This document shows positions 15,470 through 22,803 of a stretch of 35,589 bases of DNA, piece by piece (within the stretch, counting starts at the first letter, position 1; each line of letters opens with the position of its first letter). Under the pieces are notes generated by a model. The model did no database searches and had not been told where the DNA came from. It saw only the letters and a list, made by a program, of their open reading frames with translations. The position numbers and the translations under genes are program-made. The DNA is from UBA12465 sp964408785 (lineage in GTDB: Bacteria; Patescibacteriota; Patescibacteriia; Patescibacteriales; UBA12465), in contig CAYPAS010000001.1 in the NCBI GenBank assembly GCA_964408785.1, forward strand, positions 1 to 35,589, written 5' to 3'.

Positions 15470-16165
15470 ATGGGTAAGCGTTTATTTTTAATTATTATTT
15501 TTTTAATCCCCTTGTTTTTTCCTGGGCCGCTTTTGGCTGCTAAGAAAGAAGCGCCGAATAAAGTTAAAGAATCTTTGGTTTTTCCTGTGCCGTTCACTTC
15601 GCAGGCGCCTCTGGCTGAATGGAAAGATGAGCGCCAACAAGACGGCTGTGAAGAGGCCTCGGCTCTTATGGCTCGCGCTTGGCAGCTTGGATCTGACACC
15701 AAGACAAAAAATGAATGGCGGCGGCAGATACTGGCTTTAAGCGATTATGAATTAAAACACTATGGTGAATTTCGGGATCTGTCTTTAGAGGCGGTCAGGG
15801 ATTGGGTGTTTGGCGATTATTTTTCTAATGATTCTGTTTCCCTTAAGAAGGCCACTTCTTCGGCTAGCATTTTGTCTGAATTAGAAAAGGGAAGACTAGT
15901 TCTGGTACAGACCGATGGCCGAGCTTTAAAAAATCCTTATTTTACTGCTCCGGGACCAGAGAGGCATATGTTGCTTATCAAGGGCTATGATTATTCAAAG
16001 AAACAGTTTATCGTTAATGATCCGGGAACGCGGCGCGGCGAATCCTATCGCTATTCGGAAAAAGTCTTGTATGCCGCTATTCGACCTTATGCCACTGGCA
16101 ACAAAGAAGTTTTTCCCCCTTTAGAAAAGAAATATTTATCAATCGAAAAACCGCTAAAGAAATAG
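15470..16165 (+). CDS. Secreted C39-like cysteine peptidase
   Basis: This 231-residue exported protein has a signal peptide (about 1-22, ending 'GPLLAAKK') and a papain-like domain of the peptidase C39-like family 2. The catalytic Cys is C60 in 'QDGCEEAS', the His is H166 in 'ERHMLLIKGYD' and the Asp is D184 in 'VNDPGTRRG'. 'VPFTSQAPLAEW' at the start of the domain is the usual family lead-in. All residues needed for activity are present. I start at 15470 rather than 15425, because the earlier in-frame codon lies in the upstream terminator and before the promoter. It probably acts on peptides or peptidoglycan cross-links outside the cell. It is monocistronic and its stop codon lies in the terminator loop region. 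Confidence 0.88.
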   Translation: MGKRLFLIIIFLIPLFFPGPLLAAKKEAPNKVKESLVFPVPFTSQAPLAEWKDERQQDGCEEASALMARAWQLGSDTKTKNEWRRQILALSDYELKHYGEFRDLSLEAVRDWVFGDYFSNDSVSLKKATSSASILSELEKGRLVLVQTDGRALKNPYFTAPGPERHMLLIKGYDYSKKQFIVNDPGTRRGESYRYSEKVLYAAIRPYATGNKEVFPPLEKKYLSIEKPLKK

Positions 16166-16176
16166 CGGTTTTTTTG
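16146..16176 (+). terminator. Rho-independent terminator overlapping a stop codon
   Basis: Stem AAACCGCTA / TAGCGGTTT, 6-nt loop and T run. The stop codon (16163-16165, TAG) lies inside the 3' arm, so the last codons double as terminator. Confidence 0.9.
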
Positions 16177-16196
16177 AAGGGGTTTAAAGTTTTATT

Positions 16197-16718
16197 TTAT
16201 TCAATACAGCAATTGATAACTTTTTTGATTAATTCGCCAAAGCGGCTATTTAGACCGCCTTTTTGTTCACGGCTAATATCGTTGTCATCTATTTTTTTTA
16301 TACCGTCAGTGTTGATAAGCTTCATATTCAAAGCCCAGAAAAGAGAATAGAGATCGTAAGATTTCTTGAACATATCTTCAGCTTCTGCTTTTTGGCCTTT
16401 TCCTTGGGCTTTTGTTCCGACTTCCATCAAACGATAAGAAGCGGCTAAAAGATGTTTGGATATGCACCAGACTTCACCTTCGTAATCTTTAATTATTTTC
16501 TTTAATAAATCTTTGCGCATGGCGCGAACCTGGTCAAGCAAATCGTAATATTCTCTTTTGCCGGTTTTAGCTCCGGTAAAGAAAAAGTGTTCCTCAATAC
16601 TGATTAAATTCATGATGGCGATGCTTAAATCTTGGTCAGAAGAAAGGTCTAGTTGATTATCTTTCTTAAGGGCATCGACTTTATCGATCATTTCTTGCAA
16701 GCTTAAGATTTTATCCAT
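16197..16718 (-). CDS. Helical protein of unknown function
   Basis: This 173-residue protein is almost wholly alpha-helical and charged, with no signal peptide. A run such as 'FFFTGAKTGKREYYDLLDQV' and 'CISKHLLAASYRLMEVGTKA' suggests a helical bundle, and the later 'AEDMFKKSYDLYSLFWALN' resembles a TPR-like helix pair. I do not recognise a family with confidence; similar proteins are, to my knowledge, annotated only as hypothetical in CPR genomes. It starts 4 nt after the membrane-protein gene upstream and is the last gene of a three-gene minus-strand operon with the CPVC membrane protein and the thioredoxin-like protein. A cytoplasmic role linked to those two is inferred from operon structure. 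Confidence 0.8.
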   Translation of the reverse strand: MDKILSLQEMIDKVDALKKDNQLDLSSDQDLSIAIMNLISIEEHFFFTGAKTGKREYYDLLDQVRAMRKDLLKKIIKDYEGEVWCISKHLLAASYRLMEVGTKAQGKGQKAEAEDMFKKSYDLYSLFWALNMKLINTDGIKKIDDNDISREQKGGLNSRFGELIKKVINCCIE

Positions 16719-16722
16719 AAGT

Positions 16723-17241
16723 TTAGATGATTAAGAAATAGAATAAAAGGCTGGTAATAGTGAGGGCGGCCAATGGCAGGACAACTTTTTCGAAAGGGAA
16801 ATGCGCGCGGCCGCGAGTTTCTTTGATTTTTTCATAAGCTGATGCCGCCGCTAAAAAAACTAGACTGCCGCAAGCCATTCCTAAAAGTAATTTATCGGCG
16901 CCAAAAATTTTGTTTCCCGGATTGCCGATAAACCCCTGGTAATCTAAGGGCCAAATAACGAAAAGATAATAAGCAATAAGGACCGTTAAATTACGCAGAG
17001 AACGTTTGGCTTTATCAACGGCTATTTTTTTCTTATCTAGCCAGCTTATGGTCCAGATAATTATAGCGACTAATAAGCCGCCGATCCAAAGGCCGGCAAT
17101 AGAATCATCTATCCCTAAATATTCACTAAGTCCGAGACCAGCGCCAACGGCAACTATACAGACTGGGCAGACAGCTTTCGCCGGTAAAGCGAGTAGCAGT
17201 AAAAATAAGCCGATTAAGCCGTTTAGCGTTTTATTTTTCAT
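16723..17241 (-). CDS. Membrane protein with CPVC motif, candidate redox partner
   Basis: This 172-residue protein has a hydrophobic N-terminal segment that looks like a signal/TM (about 6-22), then C25-P-V-C28 at the start of a second hydrophobic stretch ('IVAVGAGLGLSEYLG'). About three further TM helices follow ('GLWIGGLLVAIIIWTISW', 'LTVLIAYYLFVIWPLDY', 'LLLGMACGSLVFLAAASA', and a C-terminal one). Its start overlaps by 11 nt the stop of the thioredoxin-like gene, so the two are translationally coupled. A CxxC at the membrane beside a CxxC thioredoxin suggests electron exchange between them, similar in principle to DsbD/CcdA or VKOR partners. It does not clearly belong to either family. The role is inference. 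Confidence 0.8.
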   Translation of the reverse strand: MKNKTLNGLIGLFLLLLALPAKAVCPVCIVAVGAGLGLSEYLGIDDSIAGLWIGGLLVAIIIWTISWLDKKKIAVDKAKRSLRNLTVLIAYYLFVIWPLDYQGFIGNPGNKIFGADKLLLGMACGSLVFLAAASAYEKIKETRGRAHFPFEKVVLPLAALTITSLLFYFLII

Positions 17242-17593
17242 AAGCTTTCAGGTAATCGATTATTTCTACGTCGCCTTGATAACAGCGATTGCCATCGAAA
17301 AATAAAGGCACGCCGATCCCTTGCTCAATATCTAGATTGCAGTTGCGGCTAACTTGGACTAAAAGGGAAGCGTTAGCGCTGCTGGATACTTCCGCCTCTT
17401 TGAAATCAAGCTTATCTTTAATTTGATTATCCGTGATATATTTTTCCACAGTCTGGCAATGTGGACAGCTGGTGCTGTAGAAAAGGACGGCGCCGGCGTT
17501 TGTTTGCCGTTGATAATAGGAAAAAATAGCGGCATAAGAGGCAATCAAGATGATTACGAAGACTAGAAACCAATATTTCTTAAGATTTTTCAT
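17231..17593 (-). CDS. Membrane-anchored thioredoxin/glutaredoxin-like protein
   Basis: This 120-residue protein has an N-terminal TM anchor (about 8-27) followed by a thioredoxin-fold domain. 'FYSTSCPHCQTVEKYI' carries the active site C43-P-H-C46, the same dipeptide as in DsbA. The cis-proline strand is 'GIGVPLFFDGN', and the end is 'GDVEIIDYLKAYEK'. Two further Cys ('SRNCNL' and 'NRCYQG') may form a structural disulfide. I take the start at 17593 ('MKNLKK'); an upstream in-frame ATG at 17611 would add six residues but sits too close to the promoter (TGC-TATCAT on the minus strand, 17617-17625). It is the first gene of the operon and probably makes or isomerises disulfides outside the membrane. 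The CPHC pair favours oxidation, but direction is unproven. Confidence 0.88.
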   Translation of the reverse strand: MKNLKKYWFLVFVIILIASYAAIFSYYQRQTNAGAVLFYSTSCPHCQTVEKYITDNQIKDKLDFKEAEVSSSANASLLVQVSRNCNLDIEQGIGVPLFFDGNRCYQGDVEIIDYLKAYEK

Positions 17594-17616
17594 AGTTTTT
17601 AATTTTAGCAATCTTT

Positions 17617-17625
17617 ATGATAGCA
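17617..17625 (-). promoter_or_regulatory. Extended -10 promoter of the thioredoxin operon
   Basis: On the minus strand this reads TGC-TATCAT, 23 nt before the ATG at 17593. It lies between thrS and the thioredoxin operon. A CCGCT / AGCGG inverted repeat at about 17632-17660 also sits here, but lacks a T run in the minus direction. Confidence 0.45.
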
Positions 17626-17648
17626 TTTTTTGCCGCTTAACGGTAGTT

Positions 17649-19457
17649 TTAGGAGCGGTTGTTTAATTTTTCTTTGATTTCTTGGAAAAAATCTTGCCGG
17701 CTGATTTCACGAATCTTTTCCGCGCCGCGATCACGGACGCTTAGGGTTTCGGAATTAGCTTCTTTGTCGCCAACAACCAAGATGTATGGTAATTTTTCCG
17801 AGCTGGCTTTGCGTATCTTATTGCCAACACTTTCATTAGCCAAATCAGTTTCGACTCGTAGGCCTTCTTGGCGTAATTCATCAGCTAATTTTAAAGCGGC
17901 TGCGGCGTGACTTTCTGAAACAGAAACGATGCGCGCCTGGATTGGTGATAGCCAGAGAGGTAGGGCGCCGGCGTAATGCTCTAAGAGTAAGCCGATAAAG
18001 CGCTCAAAAGAACCGAAGAGAGCGCGATGTAACATGTAGGGCCGTTCTTTTTCGCCGTGGGAATTAGTGAATTCCATATCGAATCTTTCTGGCAGATTGA
18101 AATCGAATTGCAAAGTAGAACATTGCCATTCCCGACCCAAAGCGTCTTTGATTTTGAAGTCGAGTTTCGGTCCATAGAAAGCGGCGCCGCCGGCATCAAC
18201 TTTGTAATTCAAGCCCTTATCTTTGGCGACTTTTTCTAAGACTTTTTCCGTAAATTCCCAACCTTCTTCCGAACCGATATTTTTTTTCTTGTCTTCGCCT
18301 CTAGTGGAAAGATAGACGGAAATATTTTCTAGCGGGAAACCGAATGATTGATAAATAAAAATAATGAAATCAACGACACGTCCCAATTCTTCTTCGACTT
18401 GATCGGCGCGGCAGATTATGTGAGCGTCATCTTGAGTAAAACCTCGGACTCTGGTTAAGCCGGATAATTCTCCCTTTTTTTCGAAGCGGTAAACCGTGCC
18501 ACATTCCGCCCAGCGGCAAGGCAGGTCGCGATATGAGCGGAGATTATTTTTGTAAATACGGACATGGAAAGGGCAGTTCATCGGTTTGAGTAGATATATT
18601 TCCGATTCTTTGACTTTTTCTTGGTTCTGGCTTTCTTGCAAACTTTGTCCGACTTCTATCGGCGAATACATGCTATCGTTATAAAAACCCCAGTGACCAG
18701 AAGTTTCCCAGAGAGCCTTATTGCCGATATGCGGCGTTCGGACTAATTCATAGCCGGCGCGTTCGTGTGCTTGATACCAAAAATCTTCTATAGTCCGCCA
18801 CAGTCTAGCGCCCTTTGGGTGCCACAACGGTAAACCCAAGCCGACCATTTCATCGACATGGAATAAATCTAATTCTTTGCCCAGCTTGCGGTGGTCGCGC
18901 TTTTCCGCTTCCGCCAAGCTTTTAAGATAAGCATCGAGATCTTCTTTGCTATCAAAAGCTAGACCATAAATTCTGGTAAGCATTTCGCGCTTTTCGTCGC
19001 CTCGCCAATAAGCACCAGCTAGCTTGTGTAATTTAAAACTACCGGGTTTTATCTGGTTAGTGTTTTCGACGTGTGGCCCGCGGCATAAATCACGGAAGTT
19101 TCCGACGGTGTAGAAGCTGACGATTTTTTCTCCTGCGGCTTTCAAATCGCTGATTAATTCCGCTTTGTATTTATCACCGCTTTCCGTTGCTTCTTTCAAA
19201 GCTTCATCAATGTCTTTTTCCTGTCTCTCGAATTTTAAATTTTGTTTGACCAGAAAAGACATCTTTTTTTCAATATCTTTCAAATCGCTTTCGCTGATTT
19301 TTTTCTGGCCGAAATCAATATCATAATAGAAGCCATTATCGATCGCCGGACCGATGGCTAATTTAGCTTCCGGCCATAATTCTTTGACGGCGGCGGCTAA
19401 GATGTGCGCCAAAGAGTGGCGCTTGTTTGATAACTCCGGGTTGTTTTTTTCTGACAT
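17649..19457 (-). CDS. thrS: Threonyl-tRNA synthetase lacking the TGS domain
   Basis: This 602-residue class II synthetase charges tRNA-Thr. It starts directly in the editing (SAD) domain with 'RHSLAHILAAAV', so the N-terminal TGS domain of about 60 residues found in most bacterial enzymes is absent. The editing site 'H..AH' and 'CRGPHV' are intact. The core holds zinc-binding residues in 'LLKPMNCPFH', the motif 2 segment 'CRWAECGTVYRFEK' then 'LTRVRGFTQDDAHI', and 'MLHRALFGSFERFIG' as motif 3. A normal anticodon-binding domain ends the protein ('PIQARIVSVSESHAA', 'GNKIRKASSEKLPYILVVGD'). The gene is preceded by a T-box leader. There is no close SD; the ATG follows the terminator hairpin by 24 nt. 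Confidence 0.96.
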   Translation of the reverse strand: MSEKNNPELSNKRHSLAHILAAAVKELWPEAKLAIGPAIDNGFYYDIDFGQKKISESDLKDIEKKMSFLVKQNLKFERQEKDIDEALKEATESGDKYKAELISDLKAAGEKIVSFYTVGNFRDLCRGPHVENTNQIKPGSFKLHKLAGAYWRGDEKREMLTRIYGLAFDSKEDLDAYLKSLAEAEKRDHRKLGKELDLFHVDEMVGLGLPLWHPKGARLWRTIEDFWYQAHERAGYELVRTPHIGNKALWETSGHWGFYNDSMYSPIEVGQSLQESQNQEKVKESEIYLLKPMNCPFHVRIYKNNLRSYRDLPCRWAECGTVYRFEKKGELSGLTRVRGFTQDDAHIICRADQVEEELGRVVDFIIFIYQSFGFPLENISVYLSTRGEDKKKNIGSEEGWEFTEKVLEKVAKDKGLNYKVDAGGAAFYGPKLDFKIKDALGREWQCSTLQFDFNLPERFDMEFTNSHGEKERPYMLHRALFGSFERFIGLLLEHYAGALPLWLSPIQARIVSVSESHAAAALKLADELRQEGLRVETDLANESVGNKIRKASSEKLPYILVVGDKEANSETLSVRDRGAEKIREISRQDFFQEIKEKLNNRS

Positions 19458-19656
19458 ATGTTTTTAGAAGGCCGTTGGAATAAAAAAATCCCATCCCAGC
19501 CTGACGATAAATTAATCGTTTTGCTAGGACGGGACTCTTGGGTCTCGCGGTTCCACCTGGCTTCCCGGAAAACCCGGGCTCTTTTTTCGGCCTTAGGAGC
19601 GGAGCTCTCAGTTTCACTGACCGCGTTTGGTGGTCGCGGCAATCGGCTTGTTTATT
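19458..19656 (-). promoter_or_regulatory. T-box riboswitch leader of thrS (transcriptional attenuation)
   Basis: Reading the minus strand, the T-box core AGGTGGAACCGCG is at 19558-19546. It can pair with CGTCCT (19531-19526): AGG/CCT and GCG/CGT close the antiterminator around the UGGAACC bulge, which is canonical. CGTCCT lies in the 5' arm of a competing terminator, GTCCCGTCCTAGC (19535-19523) with GCTGGGATGGGAT (19500-19488), followed by seven Ts. Upstream are a stem III-like hairpin CCCGG/CCGGG (19578-19564) and a hairpin CCGCG/CGCGG (19639-19621) whose loop holds ACC, a Thr codon and possible specifier. The stem I region is short (about 75 nt). Uncharged tRNA-Thr should favour antitermination and thrS expression. 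Confidence 0.9.
19482..19535 (-). terminator. Regulated intrinsic terminator of the thrS T-box
   Basis: Thirteen-bp stem with three G-T pairs, a loop that itself contains an ACGAT / ATCGT stem, then a T7 run on the minus strand. Its 5' arm overlaps the antiterminator partner. Confidence 0.88.
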
Positions 19657-19660
19657 TAAT

Positions 19661-19669
19661 GATATAACA
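19661..19669 (-). promoter_or_regulatory. Promoter of the thrS leader
   Basis: On the minus strand this reads TGT-TATATC, an extended -10, giving a start near 19654 and a leader of about 200 nt. Confidence 0.45.
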
Positions 19670-19695
19670 AAAGCGGTTTTTTAGCAACTATCCTT

Positions 19696-20349
19696 TTAGC
19701 CGCGAGCCACGGCCAGGCCATCAACCGAAAAAGTTCCTGCCGTTTTTAATATTTTCGCCGCCTCTTCCATAGTAGCGCCGCTAGTCGCTACATCATCAAT
19801 TAAGAGAATATTTTTTCCTTCTAATCGTCCGCCTGTCCAGAAAAAACAACCCTTGATATTGTTTATCCGTTGTTTTTCCGAGAGTTTGGCTTGTTCTTCT
19901 AAGCTATCGCGCCGTTTAAGATGTGAAGTATCTAAGCGGTAGGAAAATTCTTGGCAAAATATTTTTGCCAGGGTTTCAGCTTGATTAAAACCCCGCCAAG
20001 CCAAGCGTTTCCGGCTTAAAGGAAGCGGTATGACAAGATAATTATTGTTATCGCCGAGATTAATTATTCCTTGCCAGTAGATTATTAGCATTTTGGCGAG
20101 ATAGGGAGCCAGGTCTTCAACAAAACCGTATTTATAATTTTTTATTATTTCTCTGAGTAATTCTTGGCGGTAATCGCCGGCCGCCATCAGTCTGTCGAGG
20201 CATTCTGATTTAAAATGATTATTTTCCGGCGCGCCTATAGAAAGACAGCGGAAACATTTTGGACAAAGAAGTTCTCCGGAACGGTTGCAGGCTAGGCATT
20301 TTTTAGGAAACAAACAAGCGTCGATAAATTTTTTTAGCCATTTTATCAT
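19696..20349 (-). CDS. comF: ComF-family phosphoribosyltransferase-like protein
   Basis: This 217-residue protein belongs to the ComF/GntX family, needed for DNA uptake in transformable bacteria. The N-terminal zinc-finger-like Cys pairs are C18-x-x-C21 and C29-x-x-C32. The middle has 'VIPLPLSRKRLAWRGFNQAE', the conserved R-G-x-N-Q segment. The C-terminal PRPP-binding loop is 'ILLIDDVATSGAT' near 180-192. The length is normal. A strong terminator hairpin lies 4 nt before the start codon. CPR bacteria commonly keep competence genes, probably to gain nucleotides or DNA. The pilus operon about 1.4 kb away fits that picture, since type IV pili also serve DNA uptake. Confidence 0.93.
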   Translation of the reverse strand: MIKWLKKFIDACLFPKKCLACNRSGELLCPKCFRCLSIGAPENNHFKSECLDRLMAAGDYRQELLREIIKNYKYGFVEDLAPYLAKMLIIYWQGIINLGDNNNYLVIPLPLSRKRLAWRGFNQAETLAKIFCQEFSYRLDTSHLKRRDSLEEQAKLSEKQRINNIKGCFFWTGGRLEGKNILLIDDVATSGATMEEAAKILKTAGTFSVDGLAVARG

Positions 20350-20353
20350 AAGA

Positions 20354-20378
20354 AAAGACCGGCTATCGGCCGGTCTTT
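20354..20378 (-). terminator. Palindromic terminator immediately before comF
   Basis: Ten-bp perfect stem AAAGACCGGC / GCCGGTCTTT with a 5-nt loop. On the minus strand it is followed by TCTT and then the comF ATG at 20349. It ends the beta-propeller gene, and its symmetric A/T flanks could act in both directions. Confidence 0.85.
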
Positions 20379-20397
20379 GTCGCCGTCTAGCTTCGGT

Positions 20398-21639
20398 TTA
20401 TTTAAGTTTTATCTTGTAGATTTTTTCTGACGAACTATCGGTGAAATAAAGATATTCGCCACTGTCTGAGACTGACATTTGGGAAATATTGTAAGAACCG
20501 TCGGGTGAAGCTATCTTTTCTTTACTGCCGGTTTGGATATTTATTTTATAAATATTATCTTCAGATTTTTCCGCCAGTTCTGGGAACATGCCGGCGGCGT
20601 CAGCTAAATCATTAGGAACGGCGCAGTACATTTCCGTGTTCGAAGAGAAGGTACATTTACTAGCCCAGGTTTCTAGATTTATTTTTTTACGGTTGCCGCC
20701 GATATTATCAGAAGAAGCATCAACCACCCAAAGCTCAGGTTTGTATTGACTGTTGGCGTTATAAACACTATAGATTAATTTTTTGCCATCGCCTGACCAT
20801 TGCGATTCAAAACCGCGTCCTTCAATTATCGTTGATTTGAAATTCTCATCGTTCAGTCCGACGAAGTAAAGATTTTGCCGTGTGCCGTCTATTCCTTTGG
20901 TATACATGGCTACCATCTGATTGTTCGGTGACCAGGAGGAATAAACTTTATCAGCATTATTTCCAATTCTTTCTAGGTTTATCGCGTTTGACCCATCAGT
21001 ATCGGCGACAGTCAGCCAGCGATTCTCGACGTCCAATCCGATACTCTTTGCTACTATCTCTTGGCTGTTAGGAGAAAAAGAAAATTCTTCCCAATAAGAT
21101 GGTAGGGTGACCTGCTTATCGCTATTAAAATTATAATAAATATTGCTGCCGTCCGGATATTCGATGACCGCTTGATTTTTATCAGGCGCCCAAGTGACAT
21201 TATCAACATTATAAAAAACCTTATCACTAATTTTTTCTACCTGACCATCGTCTCTGACGCGGTAGAAGGTGCCGTCGTTCTTATCGTAATATTGAATGCC
21301 ACCGTTTTTAGAACTGGTTGCCGCTAAAGTGCGCGAATTGGTGACTGAAGTAGTTTCGGTAACGCCACCGACGGCGATGGTATCTGGTTTGTCGGGGTTT
21401 ACGACATCAAGATTGCCGCTTTCCGGTAGCAGACCACTGCCACCACTGTTATCGCCTTGACCGCTATTTGGTCCGGCACTGGGCAGAGAGCCGTTATTAG
21501 TCGCTGTTTCTTCTGGGAGTAATATTTCTGTCGTTGATGAACTGAAAAATAATTTCCAGATCAGCCAGCCAAAAAAAATAGTAGTAGCGATAAAAATAAT
21601 TATATATAACTTTCTCTGATGTCTTCTTAAAAAATTCAT
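20398..21639 (-). CDS. Anchored TolB/WD40-like beta-propeller protein
   Basis: This 413-residue protein has a basic N-terminus, one TM segment (about 13-32, 'IIIFIATTIFFGWLIWKLFF'), and a Ser/Gly/Pro-rich linker (about 40-95). Its C-terminal beta-propeller has recurring blades with 'W-S/A-P-D/N', as in 'NVTWAPDKNQAVIEY', 'EFSFSPNSQEIVAKS', 'YSSWSPNNQMVAMY' and 'ESQWSGDGKKLIYSV', plus 'DSGEYLYFTDSSSEKIYKI' as the last blade. This matches the TolB-type WD40-like repeats. In the CPR such proteins are usually found next to pilus loci, and here the gene is divergent from pilM. Extracytoplasmic location is clear from the anchor; a role in the pilus or wall is inferred. Confidence 0.85.
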   Translation of the reverse strand: MNFLRRHQRKLYIIIFIATTIFFGWLIWKLFFSSSTTEILLPEETATNNGSLPSAGPNSGQGDNSGGSGLLPESGNLDVVNPDKPDTIAVGGVTETTSVTNSRTLAATSSKNGGIQYYDKNDGTFYRVRDDGQVEKISDKVFYNVDNVTWAPDKNQAVIEYPDGSNIYYNFNSDKQVTLPSYWEEFSFSPNSQEIVAKSIGLDVENRWLTVADTDGSNAINLERIGNNADKVYSSWSPNNQMVAMYTKGIDGTRQNLYFVGLNDENFKSTIIEGRGFESQWSGDGKKLIYSVYNANSQYKPELWVVDASSDNIGGNRKKINLETWASKCTFSSNTEMYCAVPNDLADAAGMFPELAEKSEDNIYKINIQTGSKEKIASPDGSYNISQMSVSDSGEYLYFTDSSSEKIYKIKLK

Positions 21640-21741
21640 AATTCGCTTGTTTATTGTTTTTAAATATTATATAATTAGTCTATCTATATTATATAGTATA
21701 CAAACAGATAATTCAATTTAAATTAGCCTATATCCAAGCTT
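21640..21741. promoter_or_regulatory. Divergent promoter region between the propeller gene and the pil operon
   Basis: A very AT-rich stretch of about 100 nt between divergent starts. On the minus strand TATAAT-like boxes occur near 21665-21675. On the plus strand TATATT and TATAGT lie near 21688-21700, about 40 nt before the pilM ATG. No SD is present for either gene. Confidence 0.5.
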
Positions 21742-22797
21742 ATGAGCCTGTTTTCCTTTGGCAGCGATAACCTCTATTTAGGAGTCGATATTGGTGACTC
21801 TTCCTTGAAAATGGTTGAACTGCGTAAGAAGGGGCGTCAGGTCCAAGTTTCTAATTATGCTTTTAGTGAAAATACCAGCCAGATAAATTTTACTAAGATT
21901 GAAGATGTTAATTATTTGGGCCGGGCGATTAGTAAGGTGGCTAAAGATGCGGGCATCAAAGCTTTGCGTGCTACTGCTTCTTTGCCGACTTTCGCTGTTT
22001 TTTCTTCCATAATTAATATTTCCGTTTCCGATAAGAAACGTTTAGCGGAAGTCGTGAATGAAGAGGCGAAAAAAGTCATCCCTTTGCCGCTAGAAGATAT
22101 GATCCTAGATTGGAAAGTTATTCCTGATGAAGACGGAAAAACGAGGCGAGAAGGAAATTTAAGGATCTTTTTAACCGGTTCCCCTAAAAAATTAGTAAGA
22201 AAATATATTGATGTTTTTCGCGCGGCTAAATTAGAATTGGCCAGCTTGGAAACGGAAACCTTTTCTTTGGTGCGTTCTTTAGTCGGCGACGATAAGACAA
22301 CATTAATGATTACGGAAATCGGTGCCAATAGTACGGATATTTCTATCGTTAAAGAAAGTATTCCAGTTTTAAATCGTAGTCTTTCTGTTTGCGGTTCGAC
22401 TTTGACCAAGGCTTTGTCCGACAAGCTCGGTTTTGCTTTCGCGCAAGCTGAGCAATTTAAGTTGGATTTAAGCTTGTCTTTGAATGCTGATAGTCATGAG
22501 ACTTTGCCCTTGCTTTTGCAGGAAGCTTTTGAACCAGTAGTTACGGAAATGCAATATATGCTAGATTTTTTTCAGATGCAGAATAAAGATTCGCGCGTTG
22601 AAAAAATTATTCTTTCTGGCGGCGGCGCCATGCTCCTTAATTTGGCTGATTATTTGTCAAAACGTTTAAATATTAATGTTATTATCGGCGATCCTTGGAA
22701 TAGGATTAGTTATCCAGAAGAATTAAAACCGGTTTTGAGCGAAGTTGGTCCGCGCCTGGCTGTTGCTATCGGCTTGGCGATGCGAGAAATACAATAA
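21742..22797 (+). CDS. pilM: Type IV pilus assembly ATPase-like protein PilM
   Basis: This 351-residue cytoplasmic actin-like protein binds the N-terminus of PilN and links the inner assembly platform to the motor. The phosphate-1 segment is 'LGVDIGDSSLKMVEL' near 13-27, phosphate-2 is 'MITEIGANSTDISIV' near 193-207, and the adenosine motif is 'KIILSGGGAMLLNL' near 293-306, ending in a C-terminal helix. It is the first gene of the pil operon. The next gene starts 6 nt after its stop. Family and role are well known. Confidence 0.95.
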   Translation: MSLFSFGSDNLYLGVDIGDSSLKMVELRKKGRQVQVSNYAFSENTSQINFTKIEDVNYLGRAISKVAKDAGIKALRATASLPTFAVFSSIINISVSDKKRLAEVVNEEAKKVIPLPLEDMILDWKVIPDEDGKTRREGNLRIFLTGSPKKLVRKYIDVFRAAKLELASLETETFSLVRSLVGDDKTTLMITEIGANSTDISIVKESIPVLNRSLSVCGSTLTKALSDKLGFAFAQAEQFKLDLSLSLNADSHETLPLLLQEAFEPVVTEMQYMLDFFQMQNKDSRVEKIILSGGGAMLLNLADYLSKRLNINVIIGDPWNRISYPEELKPVLSEVGPRLAVAIGLAMREIQ

Positions 22798-22803
22798 GTT
22801 AAA

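Noticed and set aside
17632..17660. Terminator for thrS from the CCGCT / AGCGG inverted repeat
   Set aside because: In the direction of thrS transcription it is followed by As, not Ts, and the loop is long, so it is not a convincing terminator.
19363..19667. Open frames of 69-84 codons on both strands over the thrS leader
   Set aside because: They lie across the T-box hairpins, have no family signal or SD, and are explained by the structured GC-rich RNA.
21912..22424. 170-codon minus-strand frame opposite pilM
   Set aside because: Its translation is Ser/Lys/Val-rich low-quality shadow sequence, while pilM on the other strand has all its motifs.
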